From Eimeria necatrix (taxonomy: Eukaryota; Apicomplexa; Conoidasida; Eucoccidiorida; Eimeriidae), in contig NW_013652558.1 of NCBI RefSeq assembly GCF_000499385.1, positions 1 to 58,449 on the forward strand: a stretch of 58,449 nt of DNA, in the 5' to 3' direction. Of this stretch, positions 1 to 17,001 are shown one piece after another (positions within the stretch are counted from its first letter, which is position 1; each line of letters starts with the position of its first letter). Made by a program: the position numbers and the translations under genes. Below the pieces are notes generated by a model, which ran no database searches, was not told the DNA's origin, and saw only the letters and a list, made by a program, of their open reading frames with translations.

Positions 1-3000
1 GGTCCGGAATTAGGACAAAATACAGCAAGCGCTACAATGCGCAGTGCGAATACCCAATTGTTTTTTTGAATTTGCAAAAGCGAAAGTCTTTGTTCCTTGA
101 TTAGATGCCGCAGCTAGAGTTTTGCGTGCGGCAAAAGTGAATTAGGTGAGCCTCTGGTGAAAGTACTGCCACGAGCAGGAGAAATGCCATATACCCGTGC
201 TGAGAGAACCCAAAACACTTTTAAGCTCTCAAGTCTAGTGTGAAATAATTTTTTAGGAAGAAGGAGGCGTTCACGGGCCTTTTGCCACACATTGCATTTG
301 AACTTCTGGCTGTAGGCTAACGAAATGCCGCTTTGATCGTCCTGTACGCTTTTGCTGCTCTGAAGCTAGTGTAGCTTCAAGAGTGAGCGCTGGTTTTCTA
401 GCAAAGCGCAGGATGCAGCGAACTACACGCAAAATCGGAGCGTGCACAAACGAAAAAACAAGTGCACAGTTACTCACCGACTGAGCTATATATGCTTGTA
501 AAAGCCTGTAAGGGGCAACGCAAAGCCGACCAGTTTCGCTCACTAAGGGGCAGTAAGCTGCATTAGTCTTGGCTTAACGTAGCTCCCAGTCTGAACGTTG
601 CTGGCTTACGTGAACTTCTAAATGCGCATCCTGTGCATAGTCGACTATAAACCTGCTTTTCCCGTCATCCTGTGTTCCTTGTACTTTTCGTTCTTCTTTT
701 GGATGCTTTTAATTTTTGCCTATTTACTGCTCTTTGTTGACAATTACTTCTCAGCTCTCTCAGCCATCAGCTCTTTGCCTTGGAGCTCTCTAAAAATGTT
801 ACTTGTTGCGTTCCACTTTTGCTCAGGTGATACCTGCTGCCTTTTCCTCGAGCTTTTATTCTTTCCAGAGACGCTACTCGGTCTGAGTGGAGGGTTTGTC
901 TGTCGATTCTGAGATGCATGAATGGGCAAATCGTAGAAATACCTATTTGTGTCTCTTTGTTAAAAAAAACGTACGGCTGACTGTCGATGTCTCGCAACAC
1001 ACATCGTTTTATTCAATTGGCCATATTTGGCATTAGAACTTTAAGCTTCCTTTTTAAAGAGTTGTTCTAAATACCGGCACTGATGAAATGTAGGCCATGC
1101 TCCTTCAAGGGCAGGCCGTTCTAAGAACAAACTAGGACGCCACAGGCCCAGAGAGAGAGGTGCCCACACATATTAAACCTGAGCGCTGGCGAATGCTTTT
1201 TTCGGTATCGCCTGGAGTCCTGTTTCAATGTCTGGTATGCACTTAGCAAGTCAACTGACATGGTTCCCCGAATGCATAGAGAGAAATAAATTATATATAA
1301 CTTTGCCACTGCCTCATAAATTCTTTTTGAAGCTGCTACATTTCGCAGGTGTTACAGCTGTTCAAACAAGCCTTTTTCCTCTTGGCTTCTCTTCTTAGCT
1401 ACGCACGGCTTGACTACATAATGAGTCATAATGAATCATCCTGTGGCCACTCTGTGAATTGATCAGGCTCCCAAAGTGTAGGCAACAAGTATCTATACGA
1501 AAAACAAAAACGTAACCTGACCAATCGTTTTTTGTATGGTTTCAATACGCTCTGGCATTTGCGCTGCCAAAGATAGCTTGTGTACTCGATGCCTCTATTC
1601 ATCTTTGACTACAGCTGTCCCAGTCTATTGGGGAGGCTTGCGCATTGCATTTGCCTGTCTCGGCCGTTGCGCTTATCCCTTTTGTATGCAATACTGTGCT
1701 GAATAGAATGTAGAAGGCCCCCTAAGTGTTCCTGGAACTTCTTATGTTGCGCTTCTTGTGTAGGAGCTTCACCAGCCTTGAAGAGAAAAACGAAAATGTG
1801 CTTGTATCTTGTGCATGCACATCGCGCATTTCGTTTTCAACAGAGTATACAGGTTTTAGGGTGGCAATGTTTAGTTCACCTGGTTGTTCATGCATATTTC
1901 GGTCCGATGTCCACTTGTTTCGGCAAATGCCAGCTTGTAAACTTTGCCTTCTTAGTTCATGCTAGGCTTTCGTTGCGTCAGATAACAAGGCAAGTAGCTC
2001 AAGCTCGAGAGTGATGCGAAAGCGTTAGTGGCACTCATCGGTGGAAAGCTCCTTCCTCATACTCGCAAATTTGCACCTAAGTAGGTATTTATTCGCTCAC
2101 TGTCTGTATTTTTGTGAGCAGTTGCTCATTTACCCCAAGGGTTTCTGGGACAGGTTCACACTGAAAATGCATGATGGTCTAGTAAGCCATTTTCTATGGT
2201 TAGCTTCCTTCTTTCCAAGTTTAATCGAGCTGTGGCCCAAGTCGCGAATCATTTCGGCTTGTCTCTGAATTGCTCTAGTCTTGTCTTTCATAGAAGTTGG
2301 CCCATTGCTGCATTTTGGTATTGGCGTTTTTTAGTGCAGGCAAGACAGAAGCTCTGAACCCTTCACACTGACAAATATTCAGGGAGTTGTTGCAAATCTG
2401 GGCACAGAAGAGACCCTATCTACTAATAGCATGACAAGCGTCGGCGTACACTTCAGGGGCTAGACGAGGCCATTCTGAGTATTTGGAAGATAAAGGGTTC
2501 AGAAACCTCCTCTCGTCACTTTATTTACATGCTAGAAACAAACTGAGTGGCATTGATGCTACTCTAAGCCACTATAAAATAATCGGTCAGATGGTTTTTC
2601 AGATGGTGCCCATGACGAACCAGGCAAGACAAAGTCGCTGTAGAGAAGCTTTGAACCCTTCACACTGACAAATGTTCAGGGAGTTGTTCCAAATTTGGAC
2701 ACAGAAGAGACCCTAACTAATAGTGCGCTAACTACTATGGTCGCTGGAACTGCAACGATCCGCGCGCTTAAACACGGGCAGATATAATTACTTCGATAGT
2801 ATAGAAAATGTGCTCACAATGCTCTTGACTAAATGCCAGCTGTGGGTGATGATTGGAGGGGTGTCGAAGCCAGCGATTCCTCATGCTATGCTGCGCCCGT
2901 AAAAGCAAGTGAAGATTCCTCAGCCCTCCGAATGCTTTTGAAGAGGGAAGCAACAACAGCCATGAGTTCACCAGCACATTATCGCAAAACAGTTTGTGGC

Positions 3001-6000
3001 CCCAAGCGATTTTCAAAGTGATGCTTTTTCTTCAGAATTAGCCTAATTACCTATGCGGTGACAAGGAACCCTGAACAACTAGCTTGACACTGCCGCTCTG
3101 CCGGTTCAACAGGCTCAACAGGACGTAACACTGCTAATCTCGTTAGACAAAGGAGATATAGCTAAACGAATTTGCTGTTTTTCAAAAATGCAGCCAAAAG
3201 CGTACAGCGGAGTGCACACAGTCCTGCCAGCCAGAGCGTTGCTTCCTCTGGGGAAGAGCCTCAACGGCCATCCCGTCCTCCTCCTAGTTTGACATAGCAC
3301 GAACTGCTGTTCTTTCAGTTTCGCTAATGCAGCCAACCAAAGCTGCTTCTGAGGCCGCTGTCGGCGGGCACAGCATTCTGGGTCCAAATCCACTGTATCG
3401 GGGCCTGTACTGTAGTGCAGGCACTAGATTAGGGCTTGCTGGGGACCTATAGAAGATAGCTAGCTGGCGACCTCCAAGAGGCCATAACGCCCAACGAGGA
3501 CAGGACCCTCTTACTAGGATCGATGTAAGGCAATTTGTCCGCGAATTAGCATGCATACACTAGACATGCCTGTAAATACGTGGAGATTGGGGCTGGCGAT
3601 AGTGCCGGCACCGGTGCAGGCCTCCTCCCCACAGGGCCTAGGAGGCGAGAACACCGAGTGGGAGGGATTTTCAAGAGAGATTGTCAAGAGAACAGACGTT
3701 GAAAAACTATAAATAACTGCATTTCGTGATATTTGGAGTACTGTTTTAAGGAAATGCGCCGAAGGTAGACGGTTATCATAGGCCCCTACTCGAGTGGGCA
3801 GGTAGCAGCGTAGTCGCAGCAGTAGGTGCTGTGCACTACACGTACGCTAAAACTCACTCTGCCCAAAACACCCTCGATACGAATATTAAAATAGCTACTC
3901 GAATGGCACATGCTGCACATGGCAGTGCCGCGTGTTCGCTTCTCAACTGGAAGCCATCCTCGTCTACTATTCAACACGCGACTTGGGCTTTCGACGTCTT
4001 GTTTGTCTCTTGCTGTTTCAGGTGGTTCTCACACCTGCGCAGCCCGTCTCCGCTATAGCCTCTTCACCCTTAGATGCTCTTGTACATAGTAACTCAAAGG
4101 GAAGCACGCCACTGTTCGTGCCCAGCCCATCATCGGACGTTTCTTTCATGTTAGCTTCTCATAGTACGTCATGCGCGTTATACATGCTGGAGAAGTTAGT
4201 GCCCTTCCTAGAGTACGCAACTATTTTTTGTGTTTCAGCTTCATATTACTTTTCTAGGTTGTCCAGAAAAGTGGCCTAGTCTCTGAGCAATCTATGTCTT
4301 CTAGGGCAGCCTTAATGACATTTCAGGACTTGGCGGAAGAAATCTCCGCCATATAACAGCAAAGACTGTGCCGAACCACCGTATGCCAAAGATACTGAAA
4401 TGATCCCTGGCTGTCCGACAGTCTGTGAAGCTGCAGCATCAGAGGATTATGATTAATGCATCAACATGCTTCAACGTAGCACTTGTGCACTTGCTTAAGA
4501 AGAGACCGTTAGGACCTAAAGCAGAGGTAGTACTCAACCAAATCCGGAAAGAGCGAAGCCAAGGGCGGAGCCCATTGTCTGGATATTTGTTCACTGTGGG
4601 GTACTAATATTCAGAGTCAGCAGACATTTCCAACGATAGTTCGAAAGGTCCACACTTAGTTGTGCTGGCCGGTTCAAACTGTTTGATATTCTTACTCACG
4701 GCTGTTTCTTATCTATGATACGCAGAGCAGGAATTTTGCCGAATGTATGCCTCAGTTACTGAATATGCTGTAATGAAATAGCTGGCCAAAACCTATTGAT
4801 GAAAGTGATTGGATATGGCTGCCTTCAAAGGAATGTGGGAGCGTCTTGTTTACAGCTCAGTGAGACAGTTGAAGATGGCGGCGTTTGGCGTGGAGAGCCA
4901 GTCTGCCTTTGCCGGATTATCGTCATAGGCGGGCCTTGTGCCAGCGAAATTCTAGTTGTTGGCGTGTACTCTCTTTCGCCTCTTTTGGTGCGCAGTCGAT
5001 TATTTTTATGAAGCTGCTGGTAAGAGAGGTTCCAGTGTTGCAGATCTTCGCTGAAGAATAAGAAAGTTTTGATAGTTTATAGGGAAAGGGGACACAGGAG
5101 GACTAGTCCGTGGAAAGTCGAAACTGCAGGCTTCACCAACGGCCTTTGGCACATTGGCCTTCATGGATATCACCCATAGGTCTAGGGAAGCAATTGCTGA
5201 ATCTGAGCTTTTCTCCCGTTTAGCCCAATACACACCATGCTGTGTTTTCCCTCGTTGGCGTTAATCTCACCTGTAACTTCGTCGTCGAGGAGGCATATGC
5301 TGAGATAGACAGTCTATGAGGATTCCTGCACCAAGCAAAGTTCACTGCGCTTCAGTCCTCCGCCAAAGCAGAAGTAAACAGCTCCGAAGCACCCGCCATG
5401 GAATCCGGAAAAGAGAAAAGACAAACCATAGACTTAGTATCTGCCTACGTTATTCTCGCTAGCTGCCACAAAGGACAGTAAAAATGCTGAGCTACAGGAT
5501 GACACTTTGGTTTACGGACATGCGGAACCTCGCTGAGGAGCCGTGGAAAAAGACGTCGCCTTCATATTCAAGCAGCTTGAAGCCTATGCAGAAACTAAAG
5601 ATGCAGGAGTGCCTTAAACGAACAGTGGTAGAGGAGCTAGAGAGCGAGCTGACTAGAACATTAGGGTGAGAAGTGTAGCTTGCACGGATGCAACTGACCG
5701 TTGCTCCGGCTCCCAGTATTGTGCTGCGTGTCAGTTGAAAACCAGCCAGTCAATCGGGACTGTGATTCAATAGTGGAAGGCCATCCGGTGGAAGGAATTA
5801 CTCTCCTCAACACCCAACATCCAACACCATCTATCTGCAACTCACCATCATTTCGCACCAATGCTTCTAGTGGCAGCAACGCAAGGTTTTGTTGTTGCAA
5901 ATTTCTTATCATGAGCTGAATCAGCATCAAGTTATGGCTTTGCGCGTATCGTTTTGCTGTGTAGGAGCAGCCCGACGCATTACTCTGTGCAGATTGGGCC

Positions 6001-6415
6001 TCGATGGATATTGCATTCGTTGGGGCTTGCATGCACTCAAGCTGAGAATGCGACATGTAAAATAAATTACGAGGCGCCTATGCATAAGCGCCTTATCGTT
6101 TCTCTAAGGCTTTTTGTGCGCTTACTTACGGGTACTCTGCAAAGGCAGCTACTCCGCCTTAATACACAGACCAAGCAGATCAACAGCCTTTGCTGCGCCA
6201 CCCGCTAATGAGTCTTGTGGAGCTCCTTTTAGGCTGAGTTTTATTTGTTAATTCAGCCCTAAGCCAAGAAACCAGACTAATGAGTGAAGTTGCCTTCGGG
6301 AGAAAGTGCTACTGTCACAGAACGCTGCCTACCGAAGTGTCGTAGCCTACTGGTAGTTGAAGACGAGGCCGTGAGGGGATCAACTGTTCCACCGCAGTGC
6401 CTCGTCTCTTCTAAT
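1..6415. other. No recognisable gene (repeat-poor)
   Basis: Only short, low-quality reading frames are present on both strands, and none gave a family match or a consistent exon chain. Base composition is balanced and there are no CAG tracts or heptamer arrays. The one structure seen is a local direct duplication near 2.34 and 2.62 kb, listed separately. Exons of an unrecognised gene or long UTRs cannot be excluded. Confidence 0.5.
2337..2723. repeat. Local direct duplication, two copies of about 95 bp
   Basis: Copy 1 lies at about 2337-2429 and copy 2 at about 2621-2723. Both run from CAGGCAAGACA, through GAACCCTTCACACTGACAAA and CAGGGAGTTGTT, to ACAGAAGAGACCCTA and ACTAATAG. They differ by scattered substitutions and a short insertion in copy 2. 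No terminal inverted repeats were seen, so this is a diverged segmental duplication rather than a defined mobile element. Confidence 0.8.
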
Positions 6416-10091
<3,676 letters not shown>

Positions 10092-10652
10092 AGGTTTAAA
10101 TTTTTAATCAACTGGATAAGATCATTGTTTCCGCAACTTGCTACTGTGGCACGTGCTTGCTTCTTGGCCACGTGAGGAACGCCAAAAGGTTCTGGACGCT
10201 TGGCAGTTGCGTGCATATATGACGAAGAGCCTTTTTCTCTTCAGGAATGCCAGTTTAGACGGCCTGTAACCATTTTTTTAGGTTGCTCAGACGGCTGCAG
10301 AGCTCCTTTAGATTCTACTCTAGCGGCGCTTAGGGAATCAGCTTCGCAGCTGGCAAACTTGAACTCCAACTTTATTTAAAGTATTCTTACTAGGGCTGCC
10401 ACAAGTTTCTGCAATTTTTCAGCAAATTAGGGCAATTTGACAAATCACCTACAGGTAATAAGGGCGCCTGAATGTTCGGCTCAAATGCGAACGCTTCCGA
10501 CTTTAAAGTTCTAAAGTGGACCCGTTCGACTTTAAGGAAGCTCAGAAGGATAGAGGCTCTAATCCCTCGTTTCAGAGGCCACAAGGCAAGAATTACAGTT
10601 TGCTAGAAGGCCCCGGCTTTTGTGCCGAGAATGCACTGCATTGGTTCTTAGG
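10092..10652. other. Convergent intergenic spacer
   Basis: This lies between the DDX41 stop on the plus strand and the stop of the small Cys-rich gene on the minus strand, so both 3' ends face each other. A short minus-strand open frame at 10390-10584 has no supporting feature. No repeat or clear polyadenylation signal was identified. Confidence 0.5.
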
Positions 10653-11398
10653 TTATGGGCATTCCATCCATTCTACAAGGCCCGGACCTTCACACTCCCT
10701 TGCCCAAGTGATCTCGTCTGCGTACTCAGGCCTGCGCATTCTGTACGTGCTCCTGCATACGTTGTAAGGTTTGCGGCATCGGTCTGATCGAGTGCGCATG
10801 CAAACTCTCAGAGTGGGGCAGCAGAATAGACCGCTTTCACACTGGGAGTCTGCTACACACTTCCCGCATTGCTGTACGAAGCCTTCCTTCCCGTCGCACG
10901 CCCAAGGAGGCAGGCCTGAATGTGCAGGCAGAAGCACTATGAAGCAGTCCTTGCAAAGCTGTGAGCCTAGCTCGATGATTCCAAGCAGCGGGCCACGAGC
11001 GTAGGGGATCTACAGTTTTCAGTTTGCAACTGCGTACCCACTTGTCTGTGGGCGCTAATATGAGTTGCTTAGCTGCATTCGGCTCTGCACAGACTGAAGA
11101 GCTCTTCAGGAAGACAGGAATATGTACGTGTTTTTGGTGTCGCTCAACTTTCGGTCCAGTGAAACTCGCCCGCCCAGCGCCTACTACAAGGACGCTGTGT
11201 CCGGCACGGCAAACGCCATAGCGGTAATGATGCGGCTAAGAGTATTACTACGGGCTATCTGATGACATCTTATCCCATATAGGCTATTCGCTTACTCGAG
11301 GAGTGGACGCAAACACTGCCGCTAGATAGGGCCAAGACCACACCGAGGAGGGCGAGCCAAGATAGCGCCCTGTTCCGTGCTGCAACTTTGGGCAGCAT
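10653..11398 (-). CDS. Putative secreted cysteine-rich small protein
   Basis: Two exons fit: 11296-11398 and 10653-10915, joined in phase 1 with a strong GTAAGC donor and a pyrimidine-rich TTCAG acceptor, giving about 121 residues. Exon 1 encodes a classic signal peptide (MLPKVAARNRALSWLALLG, then VVLALSSGS). Exon 2 has closely spaced Cys residues: CDGK, then CGKC, DSQC, GLFCCP, RVCM, DRC and NVC, and later PEYADEITW followed by REC. The CGxC...C...FCCP...C order resembles small secreted Cys-rich domains of protists, with paired adjacent cysteines suggesting a disulfide knot. I cannot name the family. The product is probably exported through the secretory pathway. The 3' end could be spliced further, since GT sites exist near residue 85. 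Confidence 0.6.
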
Positions 11399-14052
11399 TT
11401 GCTGTAACTCTCCCAGGAGTCCTTTAGGAAAGTAGGTTCTGTTAACAAAGAATGGAACATTCGGAGAAGCAATCATCTCAGTGCGCACATTTAATGTCGG
11501 GCGTGCGTCAAGTGAGGGGCACCCCCTCTGCGCCCAGGATTGTGCAGCACCGAAATAGCACCACGAGTTTCCGGAATGCCAATAACATTGGTGTACCTCT
11601 GGCATTTCATGACTTAATATAGATGCCTCTTTGGCGGCTCGTCGAGTCAATGTCAAGGTTGAGCCGGAACGCAAAGTGACCCTGTTTGCCGCCCGCGTCT
11701 CCTCTTACTGAGAGTCTGCTTTGCTTTCGCTCTACAACGTGCCGCATAGATGGCATATCAAATTTTCAATGCACACCATATATACGCTGTGCATTGAAGG
11801 AGACCTCTCGATTAGCGGTCTCCTGTTTCAATGTAGCTAACGTGCAGCATCATGTCACGCCTGGGTTTTACTGGCATTGTGGGGTTCCACGCATACAGCA
11901 CCTATTTACGTTTCTGGAACTCTTTTCTAACTGCTCTCTAATCTGGCCACTAACGTGTGGTAGCATGATGTAGAACGGCGGATCTTCTTACAAAGAGCCA
12001 CCAATCGTGCAAAGAACCCGTGGAATCAAGCAATAGAGACCTGATTGTCAGTGCGTTGATCATCAGCAGCAAAGAAATGCCTGTTAGTTGCAGGTATTTT
12101 TCATCACTTGCGCCAAAGGCCTCACCCCACACCGTACTAATACGTTGGTCACAGGAAGCCGCTGCATTTTCCAATCATGAAACTTGGCTTGCTAGTTGGA
12201 TGTTTCAGTGTTCTCGTTGATTTCAAACCGCATGCTTGCTGTCATTAAACTTTTGCTCTTCTTTACAGTTCATATTTGCTCGAATTAATAGAACTGTACC
12301 TCACCTCAAACCAATAGCACAAGCCGCAAGAAAATTGAAACCTGACTGTTAAGGTCACAAATACCTGCAGTAGGAACACGACTCCTCGAAAATGCTTAAT
12401 TGGAGTCACTAGCCGTGGCGCTACATTGAGCAAACCTTCAGATCACGTCGTTTTCGCCGAGTGTCCTGCTAGTCTACACTGCTACCCTGTCAATACCACT
12501 GTAGCTATTTGGGTGTAACTAATTAGCTATTTGGGTGTGGCTTATCCACTAATGGTGTGAAGCCCATATTCGATTGCACCCTAACATAAGTGTCTCGCCA
12601 GGAATATGCAATGCTGAGCGACGTCCATTTCCATTCCTGCAAGGCAGACTGCAACATCTCCTCATAACACCAACCAGTGGAGCCCAGCTACTTCAGGAAT
12701 GTCTACACTGCTGATTAAGACATATTTACAGGCCACATTCTAAGCTAATTGCCATATACACTGCTGCTTTCGCATGCTATTGGAGCACCTGGCTCCCTTG
12801 TCTCAACACGTCCCACATTCAGGCGCCATCCTCTGATGAGCCAGAGGCGTTGCCTCCGGGGACTCAGATCCATTTGTCACTACTTCTAAGTAAAGCTCTT
12901 GTTATTAAAAAGCCAGTAGTTGCTCATTCGCCATGCAACATCTCTGCAATATGCGAATGAGTTGAAAGCTGATGCTCTCAAGAAGAGAGGCGGTGAAAGC
13001 CCTTCCATTTTGCCAATGAGCAGTGTAAATTGGGATTCTGTCCATGCCTTCGCCGATGGTAACAAGCTCTGAACAGGCCGCTGGCACTGGCTTGACAAGA
13101 TGCTCAAATCCTCAAAGCAAACAAATGCTAATTCCACCCCTCCAATGGTCAAAATTTGCCGTGCTTCAGGAACTCAACACCATAGGCAGTGCTTCTATAG
13201 GTAAGCGTACAGGAGCATTTTTCCTGCTCCAGCAACGGGGCAACTCATGTTGGTCCCGCACGCCTGCCACTGCAGAGAGCAGATGCGGGCACTCTCTATC
13301 ACATCAAAAAGAGCAAAGCCACCCTGCTGGGTTGTATCAAAAGCACCACGTACATGCCAGCCAGCGAGGACATTTGATATACGTACAACTCCGTCGACTC
13401 GGCAGCAAAGCAGCACTCTAATCCTACGAGCAATGTCATGTAATATCCAATCTACTTCCGTGTCGAAGGAACTGCTCATCTTCCGTACTAAAAGTACATG
13501 GGAGGCCAGGAAAATAGAGATGCTTAGTCCGCCAAACGGTGGAAATTCCGTCTGCGGAAGCTTGTTGCCGAATTGCTATCTACCAGACCCTCTCCTTCGC
13601 ATGCTCAGAAACTTGCACGCAAGGTCACGTGAGTGCCGAAGAAAAATCACCGTACAGCCTCGCCGCCATGTTGCCACAAAAGTAGCGACGCCCTCAAGCA
13701 TCTAGTCGAGCACCTGTATTTGCTCTACGCTTTCTGTAGTGCGTGGTGCAACGATGCACACCACAGCAGCGATGCATGTACACGTATCTTGGCTGCAACT
13801 GCTCTGTCTGGGGCACGCGCACTACCATGGCATACAAAAATCGCTGGCAATGCTTACAGCCCACGCAAGCTAAGATTGTTAAGCAATGGTGCTCTTCATG
13901 CCCTCTCCGCAGCTGCCGCTTACAAACAGCCCATCCACTTATCTTGCTGGAATTCATGTTCAAACTGCTCTGCATCTAGGTGAGACCCTCCACAGGCTGC
14001 AGATCATCATCGATGCACAGCCCGCTCTCATAAAAGTAAATCCCCTAGCTGC
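11399..14052. other. Intergenic or unresolved coding stretch
   Basis: No conserved family is visible. The most protein-like segment is a minus-strand frame at 13195-13479, listed separately. A 24-bp direct repeat around AGCTATTTGGGTGT occurs near 12,505 and 12,527. No CAG tracts or heptamers occur here. Confidence 0.4.
13195..13479 (-). CDS. Possible exon of an unrecognised gene
   Basis: The frame reads with balanced, protein-like composition, including VDWILHDIARRIRVLL, RVDGVVRISNVLAGW and GGFALFDVIESARICSLQW. It lies downstream of, and on the same strand as, the PLC-like gene. I do not recognise a family and could not establish splice partners. A minus-strand frame at 12886-13152 might belong to the same transcript. 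This is weak support based only on residue composition. Confidence 0.25.
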   Translation of the reverse strand: MSSSFDTEVDWILHDIARRIRVLLCCRVDGVVRISNVLAGWHVRGAFDTTQQGGFALFDVIESARICSLQWQACGTNMSCPVAGAGKMLLYAYL

Positions 14053-17001
14053 TCACGCAGCGGCTCCAGAAGAGTTAACATTCGATAAACTGACCACGCC
14101 ACCTGAACCTGCTGATGGGCCAGCCGCTGTCGCACGCCGACGGCAGACCTTCCGCAAGAAGCCGGCTAAATGGCAGGGGCACCAAAGCGTGGCGATGAAA
14201 ACGCAAACAGATACTGCAGTAATTATCCCGATGAAGCACAACCACATCGTCACGTAGGGCCCGCTCTGCGGTGGCTCCACAGCTTTAGTAGTTGTCTCGG
14301 CTGCTGGATCCGTCCACGGAAATCCATAGCCACCCTCCTGTACCACACGATGCGCAAGTTCCAATATTAACGCAACATTGGACCGTAGCTAAACAAAACA
14401 TCCAGGCTACCCAATGCAACGCACTTCAAGATGCTGCAAAACCTAGGCGCTGTGACTGACTCACCGGAAACGCCATCAGGTTGGCGCCGATCAATCCAGA
14501 AGGGTTCAAAATTGCTATGTGCTCAAAGAAGGTCGCAGCCGCAAATGGCTCCAGGCGGCTTCTGACACTGTGATACTTGGAAATTTGAATAGCGTTAATG
14601 GGCCTGCTCACAACTAGATCTCTTTCGAGGATACGGTACCTCGACAGGAGAAGAAGTACATAGTCTGCCAGCGCAGAATTGAATCTTCTCACCACATCGC
14701 TTCTCTGGCTATAAGCCGGTCTTTGCGATGCCTCTATGCGGATCTGCGGTGTTGGCGGAGCAAAAATGACGCGAATCAGTTTCTGCGAAATGCCATACTT
14801 CATCTCGTGGCCGCTCGGGGATCCTGTTGTGAGCATGCAGACTCGCGAGTCAAACCCAAACTTTACGTTTGTCATTTTTCGCATGCTATGTCGGCGAACA
14901 CTTGGAGGTGCCTCCACATGTACAAGTGGAAGAACTGAAAGCAGTAGGTCACCCACAACCGACATAGTATCCCACGGAAGCTCAGAGGTCATCAGGTCTT
15001 CATTGGGACAATCTGCTCCCTGAGTAATAGCTTCAAAAGATAGTTCAACGAGCGGCGTTGTAAACAGCTCGCATTTTCCTAGCTCCTCATCCGCCCTCTC
15101 GTCCCACAAGCTACCCAAGTCGCCTTCACGACGGCTGTGTACAGACTCTAAGCTCTGGGAGGATTCGTCGGGCTTCCATGACCATGCCGAACACTCCTTC
15201 GGCCCTACCGTGTTGCACAAACTCCGGCAGACTGGCCAACTGCTGACGCGGCTGGTTGAAGGCTTTCCTGAAGCATACCGCACGGTGGGACAACAAGCTA
15301 GCATCCACTGGCTGCACAATTTGTATCCAGATACTATGATAAATCCCAGACGAGCAAAACGAATACCGTTCAACCGCGACAGAAAACTTTCCCAGCTGTT
15401 CCGTGTGACGCTTACCGTTTCGAGCGGTATGCGGTGAAGCGCATGGCGCAAAATGCGACTCGGACTTGTAGGAAACATCATACATATGATCCGCTTTCAC
15501 GAATGCCATCACCTGGTGCTGCGACTGCGTTGTAATGAACCACGCAAGCAGCGGGTCGTCTACTAGCAACAGAAGCCGCACTTTCGCATCGCGCAATTCG
15601 GAAACAGGCTTCGCAAGAAATGCTGCACCTTGGCTTCGCTGCCATTGTCTGAAACCTTCTGGGTCCTTTTGACTATCCCGCATGGGGTGAATTTGCTCGT
15701 CCGCTCCCACAAATGCATCCGAATGGCGAGGCAGCAGAGCACCCCAGAACTTGTCGATTAGCTCCGTGATCTCCGCAAAATGGTTAAATGTAACGCTCTT
15801 TTTAACAAAACTATCCAGCAATGGACTGTAATAAGCCGAATGCGGCCCAACCCGCACTACACTGGGAGCTGCGGGTGGGTTCTGGGGCTCCACATCATGC
15901 TCGTTGTCGCTGTAAGGTCCTCCGCTTTGCAAAAATGACTCTAGCTGTTTCTCTGCATGGGCAAGAGAGTCTGCGAGATCTGAACCCTTCGCGATTGCAT
16001 TGCGTTTGGTGTGCGTGTTCCCGTTGACTGCCGAGAAGACAACCACTGCAATTTCTGTCTTTGACTTGCGTAGAAATTGCAAAACTGGCTTGAATAGACC
16101 CTCCACCAGATCCGTCCGACTGTGAACGTTCAAAGCCTCCTCCTCAGCCGCTGAGAGAGTTCCTAAATTCTTCCTGTTTGCGAGGCTTTTTAGAAGCTCA
16201 GCGTCTTCAAACAGCCGCCATGGCACCTCTGCAAAAAATCCGAAGCGTACTGAAACAGTAACAACGTGCTACACCTCTTGAGGCTGTTCTGCGGAGCTAC
16301 GTCTAGACTTAATACTAGCTCAGCCGGTTCACCCCAACACCACACAGAAGTCAATTTCAAATCCCTATCGCGCAGTACTATTCCGCGTGCGATACAAATC
16401 GCACTGTGACTCACAACACCAGGAGCATAAGGTGCGATGCACACCTACAACATGGGTTGCGATGCACGGATGAGGGCTAACGAAGTTGCATGCACGTGCA
16501 TGAACAGGCTAAGTACGAAGATGCTCAGTTTGGTGCTTTCCTCGCGTCCCCACCTGTAAACCACCCTGATAATGGGTCTGCAACTCTTTCGTCCCTCCAC
16601 AGCCGGACATCAATGAGACGAATTCCATCTTTCAGCTGGTCGACGACACCCAAGTTCTGCGACTCAACTTTGCCTGCGTACTTAGGCACGTTGACGTCCG
16701 TCAAGGTGCTCATGTAAGTGGCTGGTAGAGCCAGTTTGAGGAGTGGGAGATGAGCATGGAGGTCCAACCACTCTGCACTCACCTGCCCATCAATGCCCTC
16801 TATGTCCTCAACCACATGATATGAATTATAATGTGGCACGCGCGCATCGCCCTCCTGAAACTCATCCCCTGATTGGAAAGGCTTCACAGTCGATGAAGCA
16901 ACCACAGATGCAGTTGGCAGCAGGCTCAGCAGAACCGCTACAGGCACAAGGCAAGTCCTTGAGCCTGCAGCCATGCAGCGTCGAGCTAGCAGTCGTGGCA
17001 T
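14053..17001 (-). CDS. Secreted/type I membrane protein with PLC X-like domain
   Basis: Exons: 16554-17001, 15416-16228, 14465-15333 (or starting at 15267) and 14053-14337, about 804 residues, all joins phase-consistent. Residues 1-36 form a signal peptide, with Met also possible at 16974. Around residues 88-135 the segment LKLALPATYMSTL followed by QLKDGIRLIDVRLW matches the start of PI-PLC X/PLC-like phosphodiesterase barrels, and DLVEGLFKPVLQFLRKSKTE resembles the later strand where FL...P.E is typical. A single TM helix (YVTMWLCFIGIITAVSVCVF) and a basic tail end the protein. Members of the superfamily cleave phosphoinositides or GPI. Here the usual active-site His (PGTH/PATH) is Tyr96, so catalysis is doubtful. 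The last intron has a near-consensus GTGAGT donor. The boundary between exons 2 and 3 is the least certain part. Confidence 0.65.
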
